DNA of 64,000 bases. Origin: Enoplolaimus lenunculus (Eukaryota; Nematoda; Enoplea; Enoplida; Thoracostomopsidae). Location of the stretch: the NCBI GenBank assembly GCA_030248215.1, contig JASANG010002484.1:1-64000 (forward strand). The letters are read 5' to 3'. Numbering within the stretch: the first letter of the stretch is position 1; each line of letters opens with the position of its first letter. Under the pieces are notes generated by a model. That model worked only from the letters and a program-made list of their open reading frames with translations, was not told the origin of the DNA and ran no database searches. The translations under genes and the position numbers were made by a program. Positions 33,656-43,889 of this stretch are shown one piece after another.

Positions 33656-36600
33656 TTAGATAACATCTCTATTCCTTTTCTGTTTCTTAGCGGCTGCGGC
33701 GTGATATTTTTGAATTTGGTTGCTTTTAGTCGATTGCCGTTTACCAATATTTCGATGTTGCGGGAACGAAGGCATCATTTCTGGTTCACAAGGAAGTGGT
33801 GCTATTCGAAAATACCGACTTTTCAAACAAGTGGCCGCCGAGGCTCTTCGTTTAGGATCATACAGGAATAAACTGTTCAGCAAATCAATACCCGAACCTA
33901 CAAACAAATAAATAAATAAATGAAATCCCAAAAGCTGTTTCCACTATTCTCAAACAGCTCTAAGATACTAGTCGCAGGAGAACTACATGTATTGAGCGAA
34001 GCTCGGATATGGTCACTTTTTAATCAGTCTAGTTAAACATTCTAAGCTTATAAAGTACAAACGGACAGTTTGACCCATATTAGATGACTATACATTGCCC
34101 GGTTTTGAACGGTTATAAACAATTTATTCAGATTTCTCGCACCCAGAAACACTTTAGTACTGCATTTGATTCCTTATAACCCTAATAAACAGTGAAATAA
34201 TTTAAAAAAGCCCCAATGTAGGCTTATCACATAAGGTAATACGTAGCTATTAACTAAATAACAATTGATTCCGCAGTGAAAAAAGTAGTAATTTATGCTT
34301 ATCGGTTAAGCCAATATGCAAATTAGCTATTAGCCAACCAGTCAATTGTCGGCTTTGGAGGCTTGCAGAAATATAATTAGATTTCTCGTACCCGAAAACC
34401 CGTTAGTACTGAATTTGATTGCTTATAACGCTAATAATCGGTGAAATATTTTAGAGTCCTAATTTAGGCTTAACTAATTAAGTTAATATGTAAATTTGCT
34501 ATCGGTTTTGGAGGTTTATAAAGAATTTATTTAGATTTCACGTACCCAAAAACTCTTTAGATTGCTTGTAACCCTAATAATTAGTGAAATACAGTAAAAA
34601 GTCCTAATTTAGGCTTAACCAAATATGCAAATTAGCATGCAGCTAGTAATCGGCTTAAAATCTTAAAACATCAATTCGAGGTTAACACCCGAGGATAAAT
34701 AAACTTTCAAACAAAATAGTTTATCAAAATTGGTTCAGCGGTTCTTGAGATTTTTGGGCGGATAGACGGACGGACATCCACCTTTCGATCCCCAAGTAAG
34801 CATTACTTGGCTAGCTCACAACCTTTACATTTATACTAGTAGATTGTAAATAAATACTAAAAAAGCAAGAATATACAATAAATATATCAAAACCACTGAG
34901 ATACACCGGTATTTTAATATCGGATAATTCCTGTGAACTGGCTTTCCACCTCGCGTGTATGAAAACCTATCGCTGACTAGTGTTAGGCTTTGCATTCGTT
35001 TAAGAATGCAGCCATAAAAACAAAAATATCTTCTTTTGGTTAACAAAAAATGAAAAAAAAACAACAAATGCCGCATTGGCGAACAGCCCATGGCCTTGGC
35101 TATTTCCCACCATAAATTATAAGCACGACATAAACGTTGCTAATTTAAACTAACTGCACACAAATTTACCGTTCAAAAGCGGAAATTGATCTTTAATACA
35201 GTTATACGGTTGATTCTCAAGAGAAAATGATTTCATGGCAGGAAGTTTTGAAAATCCAGGCCACATGGTTTCGTTCGGAGTTCCAAGCAGGTTAACAATT
35301 AAACTAATTTGGTGTATTTCGCTGCGACCTGGTAACAGCGGTTTATGAAGTAAAAGTTCTCCAAATATACATCCAGTTGCCCACATATCCACACCGGTTG
35401 TTTGATCCAAACCGCCTAAAACAACCCAAACATCTTGTATTTTCAAGTTTGCACGCTATCATATGCTAAAGCTCTCACAGCTAACCAGGTAACAACCAGT
35501 CTTAGTCTTACTACATGTATTGAGGGAAGCTGGAACACACGTACGCAGTTAAGCTAATATGCAAATAAGTTACTAGCGAACTATTCATTTATTGGTTTTG
35601 GAGGTTTGTAAACAATTTATTCAGACTCCTCGCACTCAAAAACTCTTCAGTAACCCTAATAATTTGAGAAATAATTTAAAAAGCCATTATTTAGGCTTAT
35701 CAATTAAGCAAATATGCAAATCAGCTATTAGCTAACTATTCGATAATATGTTTTGAAGGTTTGTAGACAATTTATTCAGATTCGTCGCACCCAAAAATCC
35801 AATACTGCTGAAATCAGATTGCTTGTACGCCTAACATAGGCTTATCAATTTTGCTTATATGCAAATTATCTACTAGCTAACTATTCGATAATATGTTTTA
35901 GACGTTTGTAAACAATTTATTCAGATTCCTCGCACCCAAAAACCTTCAGTAAACCCTAATAATTATTGAAATAATTTAAAAAGTCCTAGTTTTGTCTTGT
36001 CAATAAAGCTAATATGCAAATTAGTTATTACATAACTATCCAATTATCGGTTTTGGAGGTTTGCACACAATTTACTGAAATTCCTCGCACCTAAAAATCC
36101 TTTAGTGCTAAAATTATATCGCTTTTAACCATAATAATTAGTGAAATATTGTAAAAAGTCCTAATTTAGGTTTATAAACTATGCTAATATGCAAATTATC
36201 TATTAGCTAACTACTCAATTATCGGTTTTGGAGGTTTCTAAACAGTCTATGCAGATCCCTCGCACCCAAAAATCCTTTAATGTTGAAATTAGATTTGCTT
36301 GTAAATGTAATAATTAGTGAAATAAGGTAGAAAGCCCTAATTTAGGCTTAATTAATATACAAATTAGCCTGTAGCTAATAAACGGCTTAAAATTTTAAAA
36401 TCCCAATGCCAGTTTAACACCCCAGAATAATTGGCTTTCAAACAAAAAATTATCAAAATCGGTTCAGCCGTTCCAGAGATTCTTTTCGGACGGACAAATG
36501 GACATCCACCGTTCGACCCCAGAGTACAAAACATAAAACGCTTCGCGAAACTCCGAGCGAGTTTCGCTTCGCTCAATAAATTTTCGAATAAGAGAACAAA

Positions 36601-38643
36601 CAACGGTCACTTAGCAAAACTTACGAAGCATAACTGTTTGTCTTCTCTAAAGCAAACACAAACAAAATACAAGCTATGTTGAATACACTTTAATGTTTAT
36701 TACGACAGGGTCTAGCTAAGTATTAACTCATAAAATACCATTTTGCAAACACTCCTACCAAGGAATTACACTTTAAATTTCAAGCTATTTTCTAACATTC
36801 ATGTTGTACCTAACAACAATTCGGGAGATCGGTACCACAAAGTGACTACATTTGGCGTCATAGGCTCAGGCGGATCCGAAAACGGGCGAGCTAATCCAAA
36901 ATCACCAATCTTTAACACGCCTCTGTCAGTCAACAGTAAATTTGATACCTAAAATTGCACACAAGTTTAGTACTTTAAGTTTAGGAGTGAAACCAATATT
37001 TATTAACTCTAGCAGGCATATTTCTGTCTCAATGATGCCAAATACTGTTTAGCAGTTTAGATACACATGGTCTGGAAAGGTAGGAAGGTTTAACCCACGT
37101 CTCAAGCTGCTGGATAGCACATACAGCTGAACTCTATAATGCGTTCGTGCTCAAAATTACGAACCCACAATAACTATTTTTTCGAGCTGTCAAACGTACT
37201 TAATAGCTCGAATAAGTATACCTTCTTGCAACACGAAATATTGCCGCTACGTTTTCAAATTCATAGTGAGTATCAATTTCATTTGATGGCGTATATCAGT
37301 GTGTCTGACCAGGGATGGCATCGGGTAAACTTTGGCAACAGCACTTCGCTATTACTATTTCCGGTTCTTGTTTAGACAAAACTTTATTTCGTTACAAATC
37401 TTTGTTTAACAGAATAAACTTCAACTTAAAAATATACCTTTAGATCTCGATGAATGATAAATTGCGAATGAAGATGCGCCAACCCAGTCAACATTTGTTC
37501 CAAAATGCATTTTACTTGAGCTTCAGAAAACGGAACTTGCATATTATCCAGCAGAGAAGCAAGATCTTGTTCACAATATTCCATAACAAGAAACATATCT
37601 TCTAAGGAACGGCCAACCACAACTTCATGTAAACGAACGATGTTTTCATGTCTACAACAGTAGAAGAAACCAAAACAGTTAATCAAGATAAGCATTTCAT
37701 AATTTGAGTCACAAGGATTCGTAATATTTACTTCACTAATAATAGGCAACATACAGAAACGCATCAGGTATAAATATAGCTATGAATTGTGAACATACAT
37801 AATACAACCAGTACATGTCTAGTCTACTGACAACAAAAACGTTTCTTTCTCTGATAGAGACTAACCTACTTTCGATGGTTTATTTTCGGTGATACCTTAT
37901 TTTAAGCAAAATAGTGATTTCACGCAAATTTCCCACGCTCATTCCAATGCACTTTGCGTCGCGTCTTAGTCGCTTCAATGCTACAATCGCATCGGAATTC
38001 AAATCGCGCGCTCGATAAACGACACCATACGTACCTTCACCTATAAAGACTTGGACAAACTGCAAATCACACAGTTTTGTTCCAACAAAATATTTATCAC
38101 CAACTTTCTAGTACATGCGAACACGTACATAATGTTCAAAGTCGTAGCCAGGGAAACAAATTTTGGAGAAGGAAAACTCATGCCCCTTTATGATCTTTGT
38201 GCAGCGGTTTTTTTGAAACTTTTGTTATTTGGTGATATGGGAAATCCCCATTCGAAATTTCTATACAACGTAATATCTTTTCCGAAAATATTTCTACGCC
38301 CCTAATAAGGTTAAGAAATGCTAAGCACATTTGAAGCTTATAAAATATGGAACGATGATCTTGACTATTGCTAACAAATGCAGCATGCCCAAATATGAAT
38401 TTATAATTGATCGCGACTATATATAAATATCATTGCAAACAAATAAGTACGTATATAATTGTCACAAAAAGCAATGAAAAAATTCTGAATTTTACCGATT
38501 CGGTTCAACTTTTCAAACTGTTCAACTGAACGCGTAGCACGAAAACCATCACCAGGATCACACAGCAAACTCAATTGATCACTCGTTTGAAATGTACAAG
38601 ATGAAAATGTATTTTCTGAAGGTAATGATGATGCCGACATCAT
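33656..38643 (-). CDS. CDK10: Cyclin-dependent kinase 10, complete six-exon gene
   Basis: Exons in transcript order: 38,643-38,496, 38,040-37,896, 37,651-37,438, 36,948-36,810, 35,415-35,170 and 33,897-33,656; all phases agree and give 377 residues (human CDK10: 360). Visible motifs: [13 protein letters not shown] leading into the glycine loop GEGTYGVV (50-57); VALK with Lys72; the cyclin-contact helix GMSVGNLRE (82-90) in place of the human PISSLRE; catalytic HRDLK (165-169); DFG (185-187); [15 protein letters not shown] with the activation-loop Thr at about 200; [48 protein letters not shown], a CDK10-specific tail. The near-identical [10 protein letters not shown] and FSEAQVKCI blocks separate it from CDK11. 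CDK10 pairs with cyclin M in other animals and acts in the nucleus. Introns 4 and 5 contain the tandem-repeat elements described separately. Confidence 0.96.
33980..34815 (+). mobile_element. Helitron/Helentron-like non-autonomous element with internal tandem repeats
   Basis: It starts near CTACATGTATTGAGCGAAGC, then has repeats of about 135-175 bp each containing AATATGCAAATTAGC and AATTTATTCAGATTTCTCGC, then a conserved tail (AAAATTGGTTCAGCGGTTC ... GACGGACATCCACC). It ends with CCAAGTAA, GCA, TTACTTGG followed by CTAG, a 3' hairpin plus CTAG as in Helitrons. The layout of internal tandem repeats, conserved tail and terminal hairpin is known in Helentron-type elements of molluscs and flies. 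No RepHel protein is present, so the class is inferred. It lies in CDK10 intron 5. Confidence 0.55.
35509..36592 (+). mobile_element. Second Helitron/Helentron-like element with tandem repeats
   Basis: Same family as 33,980-34,815: it starts CTACATGTATTGAGGGAAGC and carries about five repeats of 145-175 bp (AATATGCAAAT near 35,555, 35,711, 35,855, 36,011 and 36,186), then the AAAATCGGTTCAGCCGTTC tail. The end here holds a 9-bp hairpin (GCGAAACTC, CGAGC, GAGTTTCGC). It lies in CDK10 intron 4. Confidence 0.6.
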
Positions 38644-38666
38644 TAGGGGCAGAGATTGGAAGTCAG

Positions 38667-38690
38667 ACTAAACAAAATAAATATGACAAA
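38667..38690 (-). promoter_or_regulatory. 3' splice-acceptor-like site 24 nt before the CDK10 ATG
   Basis: On the minus strand TTTATTTTGTTTAG ends at 38,668, leaving a 24-nt leader to the ATG. It could be the end of a 5' UTR intron or a trans-splice acceptor. No AATAAA is seen on this strand between the GatC stop and this site. Confidence 0.45.
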
Positions 38691-38981
38691 CACTACAAGC
38701 CGAGTTGTCGATGCAAATATTACACTCTTTTAGCTTCAGAGTAGTCTGTTTTTGAAACTGCCTCCGTGAAGGAAACTGTATGCGTCCCCTCTGTAATCAT
38801 ATTTAGAGATAATGGTATCGACGAAGACGAACAGTAATCTGTTGAAAAGGTTTTGGAAATGGTATAAACCAATGATCGTTTTAGTCCGCGGCTGCCACGC
38901 GAATTACTTGCATTAAGTCAAGTCTCGTCCTCCTAATATTTGCTTGTCCTTGTAAGTAAATTGTCTTTTGTCTTTGTCGTA

Positions 38982-39452
38982 TTACTTTTCCCTGGTTTCC
39001 GAGACATCTTTGCTAGCATTGGAACGAGCATTGCGGCCAGTCGGTGTCACAATATAATTTTGTGATACACACGGCGCATTAAGAAGAATGCTTGGTCTCC
39101 TTGCAGCGTTATCGTAGCATTCAGCAGTGATATCAGCGCGCAACCAAACACTTTCGCGTTCAAGAACGCTAACTAACGGCTCAACACCTTCTGTGTTAAT
39201 ACTGGTTAGTTGATCTGCGTATCGAACAGCTTTTTCTAAATGCCGTATAGCCGCTTGATCGGAAAATTTAACGAGCGATAACCGTTCAATCTGTTTAACT
39301 AGATCTTCTGTTAGTACAGCGGGCTTAGGTAACAAAGATTGATCCACTGATGGTTTGTACGTTTTTGAAAAAAATTTCGCCTTGGAATATAGTGATCTTG
39401 TCCAAGTTCTTTGTTTCGAAGCGGAAGTGAGCAATTTGACGGTACTAAACAT
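38982..39452 (-). CDS. GATC: Glutamyl-tRNA(Gln) amidotransferase subunit C, mitochondrial
   Basis: A single-exon gene of 156 codons. GatC stabilises the GatA amidase in the mitochondrial GatCAB complex, which converts Glu-tRNA(Gln) to Gln-tRNA(Gln). Residues 1 to about 35 are rich in Ser, Thr, Lys and Arg and free of acidic residues, as in a mitochondrial targeting peptide. From about residue 50 the typical pattern follows: LVKQIERLSLVKFSDQAA, then LEKAVRYADQL, then INTEGVEPLVSVLE, matching the family core L-ERLALV / A-F-D-L / DT-GVEP--SVLE. Near the C-terminus VSQNYIVTPTG matches the V-E-YFVAPPG block. CDK10 lies 338 bp downstream on the same strand. The start is the first ATG of the frame. 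Confidence 0.93.
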   Translation of the reverse strand: MFSTVKLLTSASKQRTWTRSLYSKAKFFSKTYKPSVDQSLLPKPAVLTEDLVKQIERLSLVKFSDQAAIRHLEKAVRYADQLTSINTEGVEPLVSVLERESVWLRADITAECYDNAARRPSILLNAPCVSQNYIVTPTGRNARSNASKDVSETREK

Positions 39453-40840
39453 GTGAATATTGTTTTCGTCAATACACTAATTTCTGATGCAAATTTCCAT
39501 AAAACTTAAACAAAAATCTGAAGAAATTCGACGCACAATAAATTTGCATCGTGTAACACAAATCTACATTTGGTGGCTAGCATTAAATGCTTCCCACCCA
39601 CCTCTGAACAGCGAAAATAATTTGTTTAATCAAACTCTGATTTTTTGAAAATAGTAAACTTTAGTTTAGTTTAACGCTACTGGCTAGGTAAATTGCGTTC
39701 GCATGCTTTGGTTCGATTTTGTAATAAGGTAACAAAACACACGTAAGTTGTAAAATACATTGATTTACAATCGCACACGTTTCTATCCAGTTTAAATGAC
39801 CGATTTCAAAAGCAAAACCAGCAGCTAAAAGTATATAGAGCCTTCTGACCATTTCACTTTTCGCCCTATGGGCCTCTATTTAAAGGAACAGGGTGTTGGT
39901 TTTTCCTTCGGACAGTAGTAGACTACGCTTTGGACAATTTCCTGCTTGTGTTTAAACCTTTTGTTCAACTCAGTGTTAAGGACTTAAGCAATGGCTTATA
40001 CTTTTACGAGGCTTAGGCTAGGCTTGGCTTAGCCTAGGCTTGGATTAGTCACAAGCTTAGGAATACTACTGTTTACGGCACTGTCCATTACATTGGCCCA
40101 TGTTACATCGAATCATCCTAGCCCTGCCGTGCTCAAAATTTTGTTTTATTTTTAAATTGTACGGATATGACGTTTTTACCGAAACAGCTACTGTAAGCCG
40201 ACCTTTGAATACGATGCAACCACGTCATGAAAACATATTTAAGTTTGTTCTACGCAAAATGGAGAAATTTTCGACTTAGCTAGTGTTATTTGTCATATGA
40301 CGCCATGGCAGATGTTGAATGACTGCTTAGTAACAAGCGAGTGTTAAGAATAAGTTTGTTAAATTGAACTAAGAATTGCGCTACTTTGCTAATACTTTTT
40401 GAAGTTCTAAGTAGCAGAGACCAACTGGAGCCCTTTGCCACTACAAAAAGAAACTTAATAAAGCCTTAAATTACGGAAAATTTAACTTGTCAAGTTGCTG
40501 TTGTAAGGTCTGTACTGGTCAAAAACGGGAATTTACAACCGATCCGAAGTGTGGTAAGCAAGTACACAATACAAAAATAACGCAATGTAGGCCCGCCGAC
40601 AACATGAATAACCGTAAATGACACAAAATTATTCAGAAGTGCTTCCGAAGCGTAAAATCGTGATGAAAAGTTATTTGATGAGTTTTATCTGGTGTAAAAT
40701 ACCTTCTGAGCGCTACCGAGAATATACGCAATAAGGCTATTTCCGTGATGATGAAATTCGCACTAAATCCTAGTTATTCGAGCATGCAAACCTGTAGACA
40801 CTTACAGAATAATGATACGTAATAATGGCAAAACAGGAAT
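39453..40840. other. Upstream flank of GatC and unassigned DNA
   Basis: At 39,661-39,852 a minus-strand frame of 63 codons with a hydrophobic N-terminus lies upstream of GatC, with no recognised domain. At 39,990-40,110 TTAGGC-like words and ACTACTGTTTACGGCACTGT indicate a decayed short MITE of the 12,183 family. The remainder is unassigned. Confidence 0.45.
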
Positions 40841-41585
40841 GTGACAAATAGGCATAGATGGGATGAGAATTGGCAGAAATTAAGGTGCGAAATGGAATCA
40901 TTATTATCAACAAGCACGAAATTTCCTTGTGCTGAAGGCTGTACCACGTTTGGTGGACCCGTATGGTCTCCTTATTTGCTGAGAGACATTGATCAGGTCG
41001 AGAAAGTTCAACGGTTTTTTACTAGACGCCTAGTCGGTAAATTCAAGTTGCCACCAATGAATTATCTGGCCAGACTACAGCACCTTGGTCTTCAGACCTT
41101 AGAACAACGTACATTGATACAGGACATGGTATTGTTTTATAAAATATATCACGGTGATTGTGGTTTAGATCGTAATGATTTTGTTGTATCTACAACTGAG
41201 AACCGTACGAGAGGTCATGATTCCCGAGTTGTCATCAATCATTGTCTCACGGATTCTCTTAAAAATAGCTTTTTCCATCGTGTTAAACCTATTAGGAATG
41301 ATTTGCCGCAACATGTTAATTCAGTTCCTCTTATCCATGCTATGAATGATAAATCATTTCGCATTACATTAAAACGGGTAGATTTCTCTAGGTATCTTAA
41401 ATTCGATCGTAACCTTGATTAAGATAGGTGAAAATTACGGTTTACCCCCCTTTTTCATCTGATTATTGTTTGTTACGGAATTGAGTTTCCTTTATTTCAT
41501 ACCTTTATCGTGCTTTAAATTTTTCCCTGTTCAAATAATCATTTCCGCAATAAACTTTTTGTTTGTTTGTTTGTTTGTTTGTTTG
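40841..41585 (+). mobile_element. 5'-truncated non-LTR retrotransposon (Jockey/CR1-like LINE), 3' end
   Basis: An open frame to 41,422 encodes the end of a LINE reverse transcriptase: GPVWSPYLLRDIDQVEKVQR, FFTRRLVG, YLARLQHLGLQTLEQR, FYKIYHG, then TRGHDSRVV and SFFHRVKPIRNDLPQHV, all typical of the region after the polymerase palm in Jockey/CR1-type elements. A 3' UTR with CAATAAAC follows, ending in a (TTTG)n tail at about 41,555-41,585, which fits tail-priming of these elements. The 5' part with endonuclease and RT core is missing, as is usual for LINE insertions. The frame is intact over 190 codons, so the insertion may be fairly young. Confidence 0.88.
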
Positions 41586-41589
41586 TAAT

Positions 41590-42480
41590 GCAGCCGGACC
41601 TCCAACATACGTATGATCACTGCGTTCTACGGCGTTGATATGCGCCGCAATGGTCGTTGAGCTTTGCATTCCATGTTTAATGGTGCATCATTAATTTCAG
41701 ACGGTTCGTCTGATAATATCGGCAGTCGCAATAATGCATCAGCGATAGCATGATTCAGCCCTTTTCGATAAACAATTTCTAAGACATATTATTATAACAC
41801 AGAACACGCTCTCTACCGTCAAGGCCTTTTTGTACTAATAAATAGCCTAGTTCAGTATCGATAGCGTCAACATATACAATCAACAGCTTGGTAAAAGCCG
41901 GATATACCAATACTGGCGCTTCACTCAAGTGTCGCTTCAGTGTATCGTATGCGTTTTGTCATTATATAATCCATCGTTTCCATGCGTCAAATCGTAGAGT
42001 GGACCTGCGATTATGCTGTAATTCACGATGAACTGACGATATTAGCCGATGACACCTAAAAAGACACGGACATCGTGACCGTTTTCGGTACTGGTTTCTC
42101 TAAACTTCCCTTATCTTTTTCAGGATTTGGCTCTATACCGGCCTCGGATATATGTTGACCTAAAAATAATAGTTTCTTTTTCGCAAGTCCCACTTGCTGG
42201 GTTTGATCTTGAGACCAGCTTCGCGTACTCGTTGAAATACATGATTGATGTCATAGTAGTGATCAACGTCGTCGATATATCATAGATGAAACTCCATGAG
42301 CAAACCTCAGAGAGTCATTTGCAGCATGCGTTGTAATGCCGTCGGAGCATTGGATTCTCCGAACGGTATCGACGTGAACTAGAACAGACCATCGTGACAG
42401 ATGAAGCCTGTTGTTTGTTGCAATTGATTCTTTAACTATTGACAGAAACAAGTGAGTTGGTCAGCACGTTGTCGGAGTTT
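41590..42480 (-). mobile_element. Ty3/gypsy-type LTR retrotransposon fossil, pol fragment
   Basis: Read on the minus strand, short stretches match the reverse transcriptase and RNase H part of Ty3/gypsy pol (YIDDV, REAGLKIKPSKW, LGQHISEAGIEPNPEK). The copy is partial and clearly broken, with several interruptions. No LTRs are seen around it. It may extend weakly to about 42,850. It looks old compared with the adjoining LINE. Confidence 0.75.
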
Positions 42481-43889
42481 GTCGTGTCAATTTACGTTTG
42501 CGATTTAGACAGACGGTTTGTTGTTATGTTCATGTTTAAAGCATCATATCCAAACGCAGCAGTATAGTTTATACTTGAAACAGTATATGATTTAGTTGGT
42601 CCTATTACACGACCAATTTAACATGGAGAGACGCTGAACCTAATGATGATATATAGAACCATTATCAGCGAATCCATAACAATAGATATGTCTTTAGTGT
42701 CAATTTCGTGATGTGCGAACACATCATCGCGCCTAAGTCTCAGTTCAGCACATCTATCGACAAGGCCCACTATTGTAGAATTGTTGTGTGGTTTGAATCC
42801 AGCAGGCGTCAACACAGCCAAGTCCGGTCGGCCAGTTTTGCACACACCCCACGCTGTTGAAATGACTGGAGGTGAAGCATATGAGTAGAAAATGGGAGTG
42901 GGACCCTGAAAAGGTGAGAATATAGGAATGTGAGATCACAGAAAATATTTAATTACAGAAATTGCATAAAATTGGGAAATGGTAAAGAATTGGCAGAGAA
43001 AATAAGCGGATGATAACGAGCGCTTAGAAACCGGTCGGGAAATGGAATTTAGAGTGAACACTGGGGCTCTGTCCAACAGCTATAAGGTTTGGACCGGTCA
43101 AAAACGAGAATTTTTGACCGATCGGAAGGTGGGTATGGTCTGGATCCTCGAAACTCGTGATAGTCCTGGGCTGTCAATCACAAAATTTGTCTTTATATAT
43201 ATTTATATTCATAAAACACATATGTGTATTTGTATTATGAAATTTTCTGGATAGCCCAGGGCTATGAGGAGTTGTGTGGCAAACATAAATTTTGGAACTT
43301 TGAGCAGATTGGAAAAACTTTGAGGCATTTAGAAACTTTGAGCGGATTAATGAATTTTTTGGTGGCGTCTTTTTCATTTTCTGGTTCCATTTCCGGTAAT
43401 TTTTTTCAAATTTCGGTTCCGGTAAATTTTAATTTTGGTTGCACCCTGGCCCTGGGCTATAAGAGAAATCTGTTATAGCCCTGGCTATCACGAGCTCGTT
43501 CTTAAAATGACTTCATGATAGCCGTGGGCTATCGGTTACACCCTGGCCCTGGGCTATAAGAGAAATCTGTTATAGCCCTGGCTATCACGAGCTCGTTCTT
43601 AAAATGACTTCATGATAGCCGTGGGCCATACCCGATTTTGTGGCACCGTTGACAAAATTATTCGGAACGGCGTATTACGCAGGTCCCGAAAGTGTGATTC
43701 CCTGCATTTGAACTATGCTGATTTCAATACTAGGAAGATTATTTTTAAAGAACAAGAAGGCGCAGGTGGACTTCCGAAGCGCTTTGCTTTGCAGTAGACA
43801 CGTATATATTTATAGTAATTATTACAGTCCACTGTTACTGTTGTGTTGTTTCAGTTTAAGTTTTCGTACGAGTTTATATTTAATTCGGA
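42481..43889. other. Spacer with small repeats and the antizyme leader
   Basis: A block near 43,085-43,130 (GGTCAAAAACGAGAATTT) resembles 40,515-40,550. Positions 43,450-43,546 and 43,547-43,631 are a 97-bp tandem duplication rich in GCTATAA/TTATAGC and GATAGCC words. The word GGTTGCACCCTGG at 43,437-43,449 is a hAT-like end. An acceptor-like TGTTGTGTTGTTTCAG ends at 43,854, 35 nt before the antizyme ATG. Confidence 0.5.

Noticed and set aside
39661-39852. 63-codon frame upstream of GatC as a small membrane protein gene
   Set aside because: One hydrophobic segment but no recognised family or splice or poly(A) context; kept only as a note.
41590-42480. Intact LTR element or provirus
   Set aside because: Only a broken pol fragment of Ty3/gypsy type is visible, without LTRs or envelope.
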